In this document: positions 51,163 to 63,941 of the stretch, one piece after another
How positions within the stretch are numbered: the stretch's first letter is position 1
Layout: the number at the start of each line of letters is the position of its first letter
Assembly: GCF_019048865.1 (NCBI RefSeq)
Contig: NZ_CP077604.1
Span: forward strand, 3,348,001 to 3,412,000
From: Aquihabitans sp. G128
GTDB taxonomy: Bacteria; Actinomycetota; Acidimicrobiia; Acidimicrobiales; Iamiaceae
Direction: 5' to 3'
DNA length: 64,000 nt
Made by a program: the position numbers and the translations under genes
Notes under the pieces: model-generated
Told to the model about the DNA's origin: nothing
The model's input: the letters and a program-made list of their open reading frames with translations, nothing else
Database searches by the model: none

Positions 51163-51588
51163 TCAGCCGTAGATCTGGCGGTCGAGCTCGCGCACCCGCT
51201 TGGCCAGCTCGATCATGAGCTTGTGGGCCAGGCCGGGCACCTCTTCGATGACGCCGCTGAACTCGCGGGCGCTGAGCACGAGCAGGGTCATGGGCGTGTC
51301 GGCGGTGACCGTCGCGGTGCGGGGGCCGTGGTCGAGCAGCGACAGCTCGCCGATGGCGTCTCCGGGGCCGAGGGTGCCGACCTTGCGGTTGTTGCGCTTC
51401 ACCGTGGCGGTGCCGTCGATGATGACGAAGGCCTCGCGCCCGGCGTCGCCCTGGTCGACCAGGACGGTGCCCGCGTCGCGGTTGATCTCGTTGGACGCCT
51501 TGGCGATCCGCTGCAGGTCCCGCTTCGAGAGCGCGGAGAACAGCGGGATCTCGCCGAGGGATTCGAGGTGCTTGCTGCGCGGTGCCAT
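51163..51588 (-). CDS. Cyclic-nucleotide-binding domain protein
   Basis: The 141-residue protein is one cNMP-binding (CAP-like) beta barrel. The phosphate-binding cassette is LGPGDAIGELSLLDHGPRTA (about residues 67-86), with Glu of the G-E-L-S and Arg of the P-R-T-A as in ligand-binding members. There is no helix-turn-helix after it, so this is not a complete CRP regulator; LMIELAKRVRELDRQIYG ends it. It could bind cAMP or regulate a partner. I use ATG 51588 (MAPRSKHLESLGEIPLF); an upstream ATG at 51633 is less likely. Confidence 0.8.
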   Translation of the reverse strand: MAPRSKHLESLGEIPLFSALSKRDLQRIAKASNEINRDAGTVLVDQGDAGREAFVIIDGTATVKRNNRKVGTLGPGDAIGELSLLDHGPRTATVTADTPMTLLVLSAREFSGVIEEVPGLAHKLMIELAKRVRELDRQIYG

Positions 51589-51671
51589 GGGCGCCGAGCA
51601 TACGGAGCGCGGCGCAGGTGTGCCGCGGATCACAGCGGGCTGGCCAGGCGGGACGCCGGGCCGGCCGGCGG

Positions 51672-52436
51672 TCAGCCTCCGGTGGCCTGCTTGGCGACGG
51701 CCTCGGCGGCGGCCTTGATGGCCTCCGGGTCACCGAGCGCCCGGGACAGCACGGGCACCGCGGTGGTGGGCCGGGCCTGGTCGTCGAGCTGGTAGACCAG
51801 CGGCACGCCGGTGGGGATGTCGAGCCCGGCGATGTCGGCATCGGCGATGCCGTCGAGGTGCTTGACCAGGGCCCGGAGGCTGTTGCCGTGGGCGGCCACC
51901 AGCACCGTGCGCCCGCCGGCGAGGTCGGGGACGATCTGGTCGAACCAGTAGGGGAGCATCCGGTCGACGACGTCGGCCAGGCACTCCGAGAGGGGCAGCA
52001 CGTCCACCGGCACGCTGGCGTAGCGGGGGTCGGTGTTCGGGTCGTAGGCGTTGCCCTCGGCGGTGGGGGGCGGCGGCACGTCGTAGCTGCGGCGCCACAC
52101 CTTCACCTGGGCCTCGCCGAACTCGGCGGTGGCCTCGGCCTTGTTGCGCCCGGTGAGGTCGCCGTAGTGGCGCTCGTTCAGCCGCCAGTGGCGCTTGACC
52201 GGCAGCCACAGCAGGCCCATGGCGTCGGTGGCCAGGTTGGCGGTGCGGATGGCCCGCGTCTGCAGCGAGGTGTGCACGACGTCGGGCCGGATGCCGGCCT
52301 CGGCCATGAGCGTGCCGGCGGCGGCGGCCTCGGTGCGGCCCAGCTCGGAGAGGTCGGCGTCCCACCAGCCGGTGAAGAGGTTCTCGGCGTTCCAGGTGCT
52401 CTGCCCGTGGCGCAGCAGGACGAGTGTCGAGGTCAT
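51672..52436 (-). CDS. gpmA: 2,3-bisphosphoglycerate-dependent phosphoglycerate mutase
   Basis: The 254-residue glycolytic enzyme interconverts 3- and 2-phosphoglycerate. The phospho-histidine is in [20 protein letters not shown], followed by [35 protein letters not shown] (substrate loop) and [20 protein letters not shown] with the second active-site His. Length and order are standard. It forms a minus-strand pair with the thioesterase at 52484 (47 bases between). Confidence 0.95.
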   Translation of the reverse strand: MTSTLVLLRHGQSTWNAENLFTGWWDADLSELGRTEAAAAGTLMAEAGIRPDVVHTSLQTRAIRTANLATDAMGLLWLPVKRHWRLNERHYGDLTGRNKAEATAEFGEAQVKVWRRSYDVPPPPTAEGNAYDPNTDPRYASVPVDVLPLSECLADVVDRMLPYWFDQIVPDLAGGRTVLVAAHGNSLRALVKHLDGIADADIAGLDIPTGVPLVYQLDDQARPTTAVPVLSRALGDPEAIKAAAEAVAKQATGG

Positions 52437-52483
52437 GGCCGCACCCTAGGAGCCGCCTCCGGGGCGGGGCGAGGTGGCGCCGG

Positions 52484-53302
52484 TCAGCCCGCGGCGGGCC
52501 GGCGACGGCGCAGCAGGACCTCTTGGGAGATGCTCGCCACGTGGACGCCGGACTCGGTGAACACGTGGCCCATGGTCAGCCCGCGCGACGAGATGATGCC
52601 GTGGCAGACCATGGCCGTGAGGTGCCAGTCGTCGGCGCGCAGCGGGCGGTGGAACCAGATGGCGTGGTCCAGGCTGAACGCCATGAACGGGTGCTCCTCG
52701 GGCGGGGTGTCCGGCCCGGGGCGGTCGGGGTGCAGCGAGACGACGGCGTCGGTGGGGTAGTCGTCGGACATGTAGGCCAGGGCGCAGGCGTGCAGGACGG
52801 GGTCGTCGCCGAGCTCGCCGCGGATCTTCATCCAGCCGCGGGAGCGGCCGGGCAGGTCCGGCGTGGGCACGTTGGCCCGGTCGAACATCGTGGTCCAGCT
52901 GTCGTGGGGGAGGTCGGCCTGGGCGGGGACGTCGGGCAGGTCGGCGGCCTGCACCTCGGCCGCCTGCTCGTCGACCTGGAACGACACCGACATGGAGAGG
53001 ATGGCGCCGGTTGCCTGGCGGGCGGTGACCGTGCGGGTCACGAACGAGCGGCCGTTGCGCACGCGGTCCACCTCGTAGCGGACCGGCTCGGTGTGGTCGC
53101 CCCGGCGGATGAAGTAGCTGTGCAGCGAGTGCACGCGGAACTGCGGCTCGACCGTGGCGGCGGCGGCCCGCAGCGCCTGGGCCACGATCTGCCCGCCGTA
53201 GAGGCCGCCCCACGGGTACCGCGGGCCCATGCCCACGAAGGTGTCCGGGCCGTGGGGCTCCAGCGTCATCATCGCCACGAAGTCGGTGGTCGGGTCACCC
53301 AT
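52484..53302 (-). CDS. tesB: TesB-type acyl-CoA thioesterase II
   Basis: The 272-residue protein is a double-hotdog thioesterase. GLYGGQIVAQALRAAAATVE (about residues 32-51) is the family G-G-Q-x-x-x-Q-A motif, followed by VHSLHSYFIRRGDHTEPVRY. The second hotdog has EHPFMAFSLDHAIWFHRPLR (about 215-234), where Asp in SLDHAIWFH is the catalytic residue, and HVFTESGVHVASISQEVLLR. It would hydrolyse medium- to long-chain acyl-CoA. ATG 53302 (MGDPTTDFVAMMTLEPHG) is chosen over two upstream starts. The divergent secreted-nuclease gene starts at 53517. Confidence 0.92.
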   Translation of the reverse strand: MGDPTTDFVAMMTLEPHGPDTFVGMGPRYPWGGLYGGQIVAQALRAAAATVEPQFRVHSLHSYFIRRGDHTEPVRYEVDRVRNGRSFVTRTVTARQATGAILSMSVSFQVDEQAAEVQAADLPDVPAQADLPHDSWTTMFDRANVPTPDLPGRSRGWMKIRGELGDDPVLHACALAYMSDDYPTDAVVSLHPDRPGPDTPPEEHPFMAFSLDHAIWFHRPLRADDWHLTAMVCHGIISSRGLTMGHVFTESGVHVASISQEVLLRRRRPAAG

Positions 53303-53516
53303 GGGCCGCATCGTGCCACGGCCCAGGGGCCACCTCCGAACCCGAACCGGCGTCACCCGCCTGGGCGAGGGCCGCGTTCTCCGGCGCACGCGCCAAGCGG
53401 CTGTGGCAGGGTGCGAGTGCAACAAACTGTTTACGCACCGTTCGCCCGACGGAGACGCCCACGCCGTCCTCGCCTCCTACGGTGCGCAGCCTCGCCCTTT
53501 CCCCCCGGAGGATGAA

Positions 53517-56500
53517 GTGCACCGTTCACGTTCCCGCGGCTCTGCCGCGGCCGTCCTGGCCTTGGCCTTGATCGCCGGCCTGCTGGCCCTGCTGCCGCAA
53601 CCGGCCGGCGCCGCCACCGACCCGTTCATCAGCGAGCTCCACTACGACGACAGCACCGCTGCCGGCGACACCGGCGAGGCCATCGAGGTGCAGGCCGATC
53701 CCGGCACCGACCTCACGGGCTGGAAGGTGTACCTGTACAACGGCGGCGCCGGGTCCACCCAGGGCAAGACCTACGACAACGATCCGCTGCCCACGCCGGT
53801 CACCACCTCCGGCGTCGTCACGCTGAGCTACGCCACCAACGGCATCCAGAACGGGCCCACCGACGGGCTGGCGCTGGTGAAGCCCGACGGCACGGTGGCC
53901 GAGTTCCTCAGCTACGAGGGCGCGTTCACCGCCACCGACGGCCCGGCGAGCGGGCTCACCGCCACCGACATCGGGGTGGCCGAGACCAACTCCACGGTGC
54001 CCGGCACCTCGCTGCAGAAAATCGATGGCGCGTGGAACGCGTCGTCCGCCGCGTCGTTCGGCACCAAGAACACCGCGGTGGTCACCCCGCCCGATCCTGA
54101 CGGCACGTGCACGGCCACCGGCATCACCCACACCATCGCCCAGGTCCAGGGCACCGGCGATGCCACCCCGGTCCCCGGCCCGGTGAAGGTCACCGGCGTC
54201 GTCACCGCCGATGAGCGCACCGGTGGCTACAACGGCATCTACATCCAGACCGCCGGCACGGGTGGCGCCTCGCGCCCCGTCGCCGCCGGCACCGCCTCGG
54301 ACGGGATCTTCGTCTACTTCGGCACCAACACCGCCGCGTTCCCCACCGTCGCCATCGGCGACCGGGTGGAGGTCACCGGCACCGCCACCGAGTTCAACGG
54401 CCTCACCCAGATCACCACCGCCGCCAAGGCCGACACCGCGGTGTGCGAGTCCGGGGTGGCCCTGCCCGCCCCCACCCCGTTGGCCTTCCCCCTCAGCGCT
54501 GCGGCGCGCGAGTCGGCCGAGGGCATGCTCGTCACGCCCACGGGCACCACCACCGTCTCCGACGTCTACAACACCAACCGCTACGGCGAGATCACCCTGG
54601 CCGGCGGCTCCTCCGAGCCGGCCCCGATCATCACCGACGTCGCCGTCCCGGGCTCGGCCGAGGCCGACGCCCAGAAGGCCGCCAACGCCGCCAGCCGGTT
54701 CCTGCTCGACGACGGCCGCACCACCAACCTGAGCACCGCCGGCGAGCTGCCCCCGTACTTCTCCGCCGCCGAGCCGCTCCGCGTGGGCGACCGGGTGGCC
54801 ACCTGGGGCCCCACCGTCCTGTCCTACGGCTTCAGCGAGTGGCGCCTCCAGCCCACCACCGCGGTCACCGCCGCCACCCCGGCGGCCAACCGCAGCACGT
54901 TCGACCACACCAACCCCCGTCCGGCCGCGCCGGGTGAGGTCGGCGGCGACGTCAAGGTCGGCAGCTTCAACGTCCTCAACTACTTCGTGCACTACGGCGG
55001 CGACGCCCGCGGCGCGACCAACGAGGCCGGCCGGCTCAAGCAGCAGGCCAAGATCGTCGCCGCCATCGGCGGCCTCGACGCCGACGTGCTCGCCCTCGAG
55101 GAGATCGAGAACTCGATCAAGTTCGAGACCGACCCCGCCAAGGCCCAGCTCGCCCTGCAGACGCTGGTCGCCGCGCTCAACGCCGACGAGGGCGCCGGCA
55201 CGTGGGACTACGTCCGCCGCCCGGCCGAGCTCCCCGGCGCGGCGTCCGAGGACGTCATCACCACCGCCATCATCTACAAGCCGACCAGCGTGACGCCCAA
55301 GGGCGTCGCCCACTCCATCAACGACGAGAGCGTCTGGTTCAACGCCCGCGAGCCCATCGCCCAGACCTTCACCGCCGGCGACGCCACCTTCACGGTGGTG
55401 GCCAACCACCTCAAGTCCAAGAGCCCGGGCGACAACCCGCCCACCACCGGCGACAACGCCGACGTGGGCGACGGCCAGGGCAACTGGAACGGCGACCGCC
55501 GCCGCCAGGCCGCCTCGCTCACCACCTTCGTCGAGGGCCTGAAGGCCTCGGCGGGCAGCGACGACGTGCTGATGTTCGGCGACTTCAACGCCTACACGCA
55601 GGAAGACCCGATGCGCGACATCTACGCCGACGGGTACAGCGACGTGGCCACCGAGTTCCCCACCGGCCACCACTCGTACGTGTTCGGCGGCGAGGAGGGC
55701 TCGCTCGACCACGCCCTGGCGTCGGCCTCGATGCTCGATCGCATCACCGGCTTCGACATCTGGGAGATCAACGCCCACGAGTCGTTCGCCTTCGAGTACG
55801 ACGGCCTCGCCTCGTTCTACGACGACGGCCCCTACCGGGCCAGCGACCACAACCCCGAGCTGGTCGGCGTCCGCACCACCGACGCCGAGCCCGACACCGT
55901 CGAGCTGCAGCTGCTGGGCATCAACGACTTCCACGGCCGGCTCGAGTCGCCGTCCACCAAGCCGGCACCCGACGGTCGCCCCGTCGGCGGGGCCGCCCAG
56001 CTCGCCGGCCTGGTCGACGAGCTGCGTGCCGCCAACCCGGACACCGCCTTCGTGTCCGCCGGCGACAACATCGGCGCCTCGACCTTCATCTCGGCGGTCG
56101 ACAAGGACAACCCGACGCTCGACGCGCTCGACGCCGCCGGCCTCGACGTCTCGGCGATCGGCAACCACGAGCTGGACAAGGGCTACGTGGACCTTCGCGA
56201 CCGGGTGCAGGATCGAGCCGACTTCCCGTACCTCGGCGCCAACATCTACCTGAAGTCCGGCGGCCGGGCCTTCGACCCGTACTTCGTGCAGACCATCCAC
56301 GGCATCCGCGTGGGCTACGTCGGCGTGATCACCAGCCAGACCCCGTCGCTGGTCTCGCCCGGTGGCATCACCGACCTCGAAGTTCCACGATCCCGTGGCC
56401 GAGGCCGAGACCGTGGCCGCCCAGCTCAAGGACGGCAACCCTGCCAACGGCGAGGCCGACGTCGTGGTGGTCCTGGCCCACGAGGGGGCGGCCGAGTCCA

Positions 56501-59500
56501 CCACCACGGTGGCCGACCTCCAAGACGATTCCGTCTTCGGGCCGTTCACCGACCTCGGTGACGACATCGACGCCATCTTCTCCGGCCACACCCACCAGGA
56601 GTACGCCCTGGTGGTGCCCAAGCCGGGCGGCGGCACCCGGCCCATCATCCAGACCGGCGACTACGGCGAGAAGCTCGGCCGGGCCACCCTCACCGTCGAC
56701 ACCGCCACCAAGGCGGTCACCGGCTCCTCGGCCGAGCTGATCGAGGTGGTGGGCCACCAGCCCAACGCGGCGGTGGCGCAGATCGTGGCGACGGCCAAGA
56801 CCAACGCCGCGACGTTGGGCCAGGAGGTGATCGGGTCGATCACCGCCGACATCAAGCGGGACCCGAACCGGGCCACGGAGTCGGTGGGTGCGAACTTCAT
56901 CGCCGACGTGCAGCTGGCCGGGACGAAGGACACCGGTCGGGGTGGGGCGCAGATCGCGCTGATGAACCCGGGCGGGGTGCGCAACGACTTCCTGTTCGCT
57001 CCGGACGGGAAGATCACGTACTCCGAGGCGTTCGACGTGCAGTCGTTCTCCAACGACGTGTTCACCAAGAGCTACACCGGTGCCCAGCTGAAGCAGGTGC
57101 TCGAGGAGCAGTGGCAACCGGCCGGTGCGGCGAGGCCGATCCTGGCACTCGGCGTGTCGAAGGGCTTCACCTTCTCCTACAACCCGCTGGCCCCGAAGGG
57201 CAGCCACGTCATCGCCTCCAGCATGAGGCTCAACGGCACGACGATCGACCCCGCCGGCACCTACCGGGTGACCGTCAACTCGTTCCTCGCGACCGGCGGC
57301 GACAACTTCACCACCCTCGGCGGCGGCACCAACCAGACCACCCCCGGTGACAACGACCTGACCATGCTGGTCGACTACTTCCGGGCCAACAGCCCGGTCA
57401 CCGCCGACACGGTCAAGCGCACCACCGCCAAGTCCGAGCTCCAGCTGCTCGACATCAACGACTTCCACGGTCGGCTCGAGTCGCCCTCGTCGAAGCCCGC
57501 CCCCGACGGCCGTCCCGTCGGCGGCGCCGCCCAGCTGGCCGGCCTCGTCGACCGGCTCCGCGGCGACAACCCGCTCACCGGGTTCGTCTCGGCCGGCGAC
57601 AACATCGGTGCCTCGACCTTCATCTCGGCGGTCGACAAGGACAACCCGACGCTCGACGCGCTCGATGCTGCGGGGCTCGATGCCTCGGCCATCGGCAACC
57701 ACGAGCTCGACAAGGGCTACGTGGACCTGCGGGACCGGGTGCAGGATCGGGCCGACTTCCCGTACCTGGGCGCCAACATCTACCTGAAGGGCGGCGGCCG
57801 GGCGTTCGACCCGTACGTCATCCAGGACGAGGGCTCGGTGAAGGTGGCCTACATCGGCGTCATCACCAGCCAGACCCCGTCGCTGGTCTCGCCCGGTGGC
57901 ATCACCGACCTCGAAGTTCCACGATCCCGTGGCCGAGGCGGCCACCGTCGCCGCCCAGCTCAAGGACGGCAACCCCGCCAACGGCGAGGCCGACGTGGTG
58001 GTGCTGCTCGCCCACGAGGGCGCCGCGGCCTCCACCACCTCGGCTGCAGACCTGGAGGCCGACCCGGTCTTCGGGCCCTTCGTGGACCTGCCCGCCGACG
58101 TCGACGTGATCTTCTCGGGCCACACCCACCAGGAGTACGCCCTCGCCGTGGCCAAGCCCGGCGGCGGCACCCGCCCGGTGGTCCAGACCGGCGACTACGG
58201 CGAGAAGCTCGGCAAGGTCACGCTGACCCTCGACCCCACCACCAAGGACGTCACCGGCTCCACCCAGGAGCTGGTGGAGGTCGTCGGCTACCCGGCGAAC
58301 GCCGCGGTGGCGCAGATCGTGGCGACGGCCAAGACCAACGCGGCGACGTTGGGCCAGGAGGTGATCGGGTCGATCACCGCCGACATCAAGCGGGACCCGA
58401 ACCGGGCCACGGAGTCGGTGGGTGCGAACTTCATCGCCGACGTGCAGCTGGCCGGGACGAAGGACGCCGGTCGGGGTGGGGCGCAGATCGCGCTGATGAA
58501 CCCGGGCGGGGTGCGCAACGACTTCCTGTTCGCTCCGGACGGCAAGGTCACGTACTCCGAGGCGTTCGACGTGCAGTCGTTCTCCAACGACGTGTTCACC
58601 AAGAGCTACACCGGCGCCCAGCTGAAGCAGGTGCTCGAGGAGCAGTGGCAGCCCGCCGGTGCGGCGAGGCCGATCCTGGCGCTCGGCGTGTCGAAGGGCT
58701 TCACCTTCTCCTACGACCCCGCCGCCGCCCAGGGGAGCCACATCGTGGCCTCGACGATGAAGCTGAACGGGGTCACCATCGACCCCGCCGCCACGTACCG
58801 GGTGACGATCAACTCGTTCCTGGCCACCGGCGGCGACAACTTCACCACGCTCGGCGGCGGCACCAACCAGACGACGCCGGGTGACAACGACCTGACCATG
58901 CTGGTCGACTACTTCCGGGCCAACAGCCCGGTCACCGCCGACACGGCCAAGCGCACCACGGTCTACGTGCCGCCCAGCAGCACCGGCTACGAGCCCTTCG
59001 CCTCGTGGACGGCCCTGGTGACCAAGCAGTACCAGGACCTGCTGGGCCGGGCGCCCAACAGCCTCGAGCTCTACGTCTGGGTCACGCGCCTCAGCGCCAC
59101 GACCCCGACGTACACGCCCGGGGACCTGGTGGCGGCGATCCTGCCGTTCGACGTGAACGCCACGTCGAGCAAGGTGCTGCGGCTCTACGACGGCCTCCTC
59201 CACAAGGCGCCCACCGACTACTGGTACGCCACGTGGATCTCCCGCCTGAACGGGGGAGCGAGCCTGGCCGCCACGGCCAACGAGTTCCTCAAGTCGCCGA
59301 ACCCCTACAAGGGCCTGGGCAACACGCCCTTCGTCGACGCCCTCTACCGCGACATCATCCGCAAGCCGGCCGACCCGGCCCTGCGGGCCGGTTGGATCGC
59401 CAAGCTGAACAACGGCAAGGCGAACCGCGGCGACGTGGCGGCGGCGTTCCTGGAGAGCGCCGGCTCGAAGGTGGCCTCCACCCCGGAGCTCAAGGGCTTC

Positions 59501-59650
59501 GCCGTCCACCTCCGGATGCTGGGCCGCATGCCCACCGCCACGGAGTACGGCGCCCTGCGCACCGGCTCCCGGGCCGGCACGCTCACCGTGAAGGCCCTGG
59601 CCGAAGCGGTGCTCGCCAGCGAGGAGTACGCCCAGCGCATCGCCGGCTGA
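53517..59650 (+). CDS. Secreted nuclease / tandem 5'-nucleotidase / DUF4214 polyprotein, two frame breaks
   Basis: Corrected for two +1 breaks (G56379, G57913) the protein is about 2043 residues. It starts at GTG 53517 (GGAGGA before it) with an Arg-rich head and signal helix AVLALALIAGLLALLPQPAG. Domains in order: lamin-tail (DPFISELHYDDSTA); OB-like NucH region; endonuclease/phosphatase (VGSFNVLNYF, LALEEIEN, MFGDFNAYTQEDP, ASDHNPELV); two UshA-like 5'-nucleotidases, each with LLxINDFHGRLE, SAGDNIGAST, AIGNHELDKG and FSGHTHQEYA plus a C-terminal nucleotide domain; and DUF4214 (TKQYQDLLGRAPNSLELYVW). It would degrade extracellular DNA and release phosphate and nucleosides. The frame breaks lie at the same point of each nucleotidase. 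Confidence 0.8.
55902..57435 (+). repeat. Nucleotidase tandem repeat, copy 1
   Basis: A 1534-bp unit (511 codons plus 1 base) encoding one full 5'-nucleotidase, directly followed by copy 2 at 57436. Identity is uneven: about 56760-57110 is nearly the same as 58295-58645, while neighbouring parts differ at many third positions, suggesting gene conversion. Confidence 0.85.
57436..58969 (+). repeat. Nucleotidase tandem repeat, copy 2
   Basis: Second 1534-bp copy; corresponding positions are offset by 1534 (for example the CTCGAAGTTC break sites at 56376 and 57910). It runs into the DUF4214 region after KRTTVYVPP. Confidence 0.85.
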
Positions 59651-59672
59651 CCGGCACCCCAGCGCTCCCGGA

Positions 59673-59703
59673 CCGTGCCCGGCCCCTCGTGGGCCGGGCA
59701 CGG
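59673..59703 (+). terminator. Strong hairpin terminator
   Basis: CCGTGCCCGGCCC pairs perfectly with GGGCCGGGCACGG across a 5-base loop (13-bp stem), 23 bases after the stop at 59650. No T run follows. It separates the nuclease gene from the dnaK promoter. Confidence 0.75.
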
Positions 59704-59754
59704 CCGCGTCCGGAAACCGGTCCTGACCTGGTCAGACGGAAATATGGCGCTGGG

Positions 59755-59785
59755 GTTGATAACCAAGCACTCAAGTTTCTATGCT
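59755..59785 (+). promoter_or_regulatory. dnaK promoter with HAIR-like HspR operator
   Basis: GTTGATA-N7-ACTCAAG (59755-59775) is a 7-7-7 inverted repeat; its complement CTTGAGT-N7-TATCAAC is close to the HAIR consensus CTTGAGT-N7-ACTCAAG of HspR targets. It overlaps the -35 (TTGATA 59756-59761) and is followed 18 bases later by a -10 (TATGCT 59780-59785). Binding of HspR would shut the promoter. A near-copy precedes clpB at 63891. Confidence 0.75.
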
Positions 59786-59823
59786 GACCGGAGTTCAATC
59801 GTCCGCACACCCAGGAGAACCCC

Positions 59824-61673
<1,850 letters not shown>

Positions 61674-61677
<4 letters not shown>

Positions 61678-62273
61678 CCGACCCCTCCGCGAACGACCCC
61701 GTGGTCGAGGCCGAGGAGGTCGAGGACCCCCTCGGCCCCCCGGCCGCGGCCGACGGCCCCGCCGGGGGCGCGGACGATGCCCCCGTCGACGGCGAGGTGC
61801 CGGCCGACGGTGCCGCCGATCGCAGCGGCGCCTCGGTCGAGGAGCTGATCGCGCTCCTCGAGCAGACCACCGCCGAGCGCGACGACTACCTCGACAAGTG
61901 GCGCCGCAACCAGGCCGACTTCGAGAACTCCCGCAAGCGCCTGGCCAAGGAGGCCATCGACGCCGGCACCCGCGCCGCCGAGGCGCTGGTCGACAAGCTG
62001 CTGCCCGTGCTCGACGCGTGCGACGGCGCGGTGGCCCACGGGGCCGCCGAGGTCGAGCCGATCTTCGCCGCCCTCTTGGGCACGTTGGAGAAGGAGGGTC
62101 TGGTCCGCATCAACCCCGCGGGCGAGGAGTTCGACCCGAACGTGGCCGAGGCGGTGCTCCACGAGCCCGCCCAGGACGGCGACGACGGCACGGTGGTGTC
62201 CGACGTGCTGCGGCCCGGCTACAGCTGGAAGGGCCGCGTGGTCCGCCCGGCCATGGTCAAGGTCCGGGGCTAG
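61674..62273 (+). CDS. grpE: Nucleotide-exchange factor GrpE
   Basis: The 199-residue protein has a long Asp/Ala/Pro-rich N-terminal region (about residues 1-55), then the coiled coil [20 protein letters not shown] (residues 53-72) and [20 protein letters not shown]. The GrpE core is complete with [40 protein letters not shown] and the final beta-wing [19 protein letters not shown] 61674 overlaps the dnaK stop (ATGA). GrpE releases ADP from DnaK. Confidence 0.96.
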
Positions 62274-62281
62274 GTCCACCC

Positions 62282-63457
62282 ATGGCTGCACAGCGCGAGT
62301 GGTTCGAGAAGGACTACTACCGGGTGCTCGGCGTCGCCGAGGACGCCGACGCCAAGGACATCACGCGCGCCTACCGGAAGCTGGCGCGGGAGAACCACCC
62401 CGACGCCAACCCCGGGGACTCGGCGGCCGAGGAGCGCTTCAAGGAGATCTCCGCGGCGTACGACGTCGTGGGCGACGCCGAGAAGCGCAAGGAGTACGAC
62501 GAGGTCCGCGCCGCCGGCCCCATGGGCCCCGGTGGGCCCGGGGGGTTCGGCGGCGGGGGCCCCAGCGGCGGCTTCACGTTCAACGCCGGCGACATGGGCG
62601 GCGGCCTGGGCGACGTCTTCGGCAACCTGTTCGGGGGCGGCCGAGGCCGCGGCGGTCGGGGCCGGGCCACCGGCCCCCAGCGCGGCGGTGACCTGGAGGC
62701 CGAGCTCCACCTCGGCTTCACCGATGCTGTCGCCGGGCTCACCACCACGCTCCACCTGGTGAGCGATGCGGTGTGCCACGTGTGCAACGGCAACGGCGCC
62801 GAGCCCGGCACCACGCCCACCACCTGCCCCACCTGTGGCGGGCGCGGCGTGGTCGACGACGACCAGGGCTTCTTCGCCACCCAGCGCCCGTGCCCGCAGT
62901 GCGCCGGCCGGGGCGTCCTCATCGAGCACCCCTGCAAGAACTGCCGGGGCGTCGGCATCGAGCGCCGGCCGCGCGAGGTCAAGGTCCGCATCCCCGCCGG
63001 GGTGCACGACGGCCAGCGCATCCGGCTCAAGGGCCGGGGCGATCCCGGCCGCAACGGCGGCCCGCCGGGGGACCTGTTCGTCACCTGCAAGGTCGACCCC
63101 CACGCCCTGTTCCGCATGGACGGCCGCGACCTCCGCATCACCGTCCCCATCACCTTCCCGGAGGCCGCCCTCGGCGCCGACATCTCGGTGCCCACCATCG
63201 ACGGCGCATCGGTGAAGGTTCGGCTGCCCGCCGGCACCCGCACCGGCCGCACCTTCCGGGTGAAGGGTCGTGGCGTGGCCACCACCAAGGCCACCGGCGA
63301 CCTGCTGGTGACCGTCGAGGTGGCGGTGCCGGTGACGCTCAGCGACGCCGAGCGCGCCGCGGTCGAGGCCCTGGCGGCCGCGGCCGACGAGTCGCCCCGC
63401 GCCCACCTGTTCCCGCCCGCCGCTCCCGAGCCCGAGACCGAGGAGGCCTCCCGATGA
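62282..63457 (+). CDS. dnaJ: Co-chaperone DnaJ (type I)
   Basis: The 391-residue protein is a full class-I DnaJ: J domain [20 protein letters not shown] with the HPD tripeptide in [11 protein letters not shown], a Gly/Phe-rich region (about residues 80-125, [15 protein letters not shown]), four zinc-binding motifs ([32 protein letters not shown]), and the substrate-binding beta-barrel ([40 protein letters not shown]). ATG 62282 lies 8 bases after grpE. It delivers substrates to DnaK and stimulates its ATPase. Confidence 0.97.
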   Translation: MAAQREWFEKDYYRVLGVAEDADAKDITRAYRKLARENHPDANPGDSAAEERFKEISAAYDVVGDAEKRKEYDEVRAAGPMGPGGPGGFGGGGPSGGFTFNAGDMGGGLGDVFGNLFGGGRGRGGRGRATGPQRGGDLEAELHLGFTDAVAGLTTTLHLVSDAVCHVCNGNGAEPGTTPTTCPTCGGRGVVDDDQGFFATQRPCPQCAGRGVLIEHPCKNCRGVGIERRPREVKVRIPAGVHDGQRIRLKGRGDPGRNGGPPGDLFVTCKVDPHALFRMDGRDLRITVPITFPEAALGADISVPTIDGASVKVRLPAGTRTGRTFRVKGRGVATTKATGDLLVTVEVAVPVTLSDAERAAVEALAAAADESPRAHLFPPAAPEPETEEASR

Positions 63458-63837
63458 CCCGGTCACCGCAGCACGCGGTCTACGTGATCTCCGTGGCCGC
63501 CGAGCTGGCCGGGGTGCACCCCCAGACCCTGCGCATCTACGAGCGCAAGGGCCTGGTCGATCCCGCCCGCACCCAGGGCGGCAGCCGCCGGTACTCCGAC
63601 GAGGACATCGAGCTGCTGCGCCGCATCCAGGAGCTCACCAACGAGGGCCTGAACCTGGCCGGGGTGCAGCGGGTGCTGGTGCTGGAGGCCGAGAACCAGC
63701 GCCTCCAGGCCGAGCTCGACCGCACCCGCGCCGAGGCCCAGGCCGAGGTGGCCGAGGTCGAGCGGCGCAACCGCTACGACATCGTGCCGGTGCGCCAGGC
63801 GGTCGTGCTCTACGAGGGCAAGCGCCGCCGCCGCTGA
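63454..63837 (+). CDS. hspR: Heat-shock repressor HspR (MerR family)
   Basis: The 127-residue MerR-type regulator opens [20 protein letters not shown] with recognition helix [20 protein letters not shown], then [20 protein letters not shown] and a coiled-coil region ([20 protein letters not shown]), ending in the basic stretch EGKRRRR. HspR represses its own operon and clpB at normal temperature with DnaK as co-repressor in Streptomyces and Mycobacterium; the matching operators in this window fit. Its ATG overlaps the dnaJ stop by 4 bases. Confidence 0.95.
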   Translation: MTRSPQHAVYVISVAAELAGVHPQTLRIYERKGLVDPARTQGGSRRYSDEDIELLRRIQELTNEGLNLAGVQRVLVLEAENQRLQAELDRTRAEAQAEVAEVERRNRYDIVPVRQAVVLYEGKRRRR

Positions 63838-63890
63838 GCCCGCTTCCCGTGCGCTCGGCCCCCGGTCCCGGCGCCCGACGGTCGTCAAAA

Positions 63891-63911
63891 CTTGAGTGCC
63901 TTGTTGTCAAC
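63891..63911 (+). promoter_or_regulatory. HAIR-like HspR operator before clpB
   Basis: CTTGAGT-GCCTTGT-TGTCAAC is a 7-7-7 arrangement. The first half is the exact HAIR half site and the second is close to the other. It matches the reverse complement of the dnaK site (CTTGAGT-N7-TATCAAC) in all but one arm base. Confidence 0.78.
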
Positions 63912-63941
63912 TTTGGACCAGGACGGAGGTAGCCTGAACCC

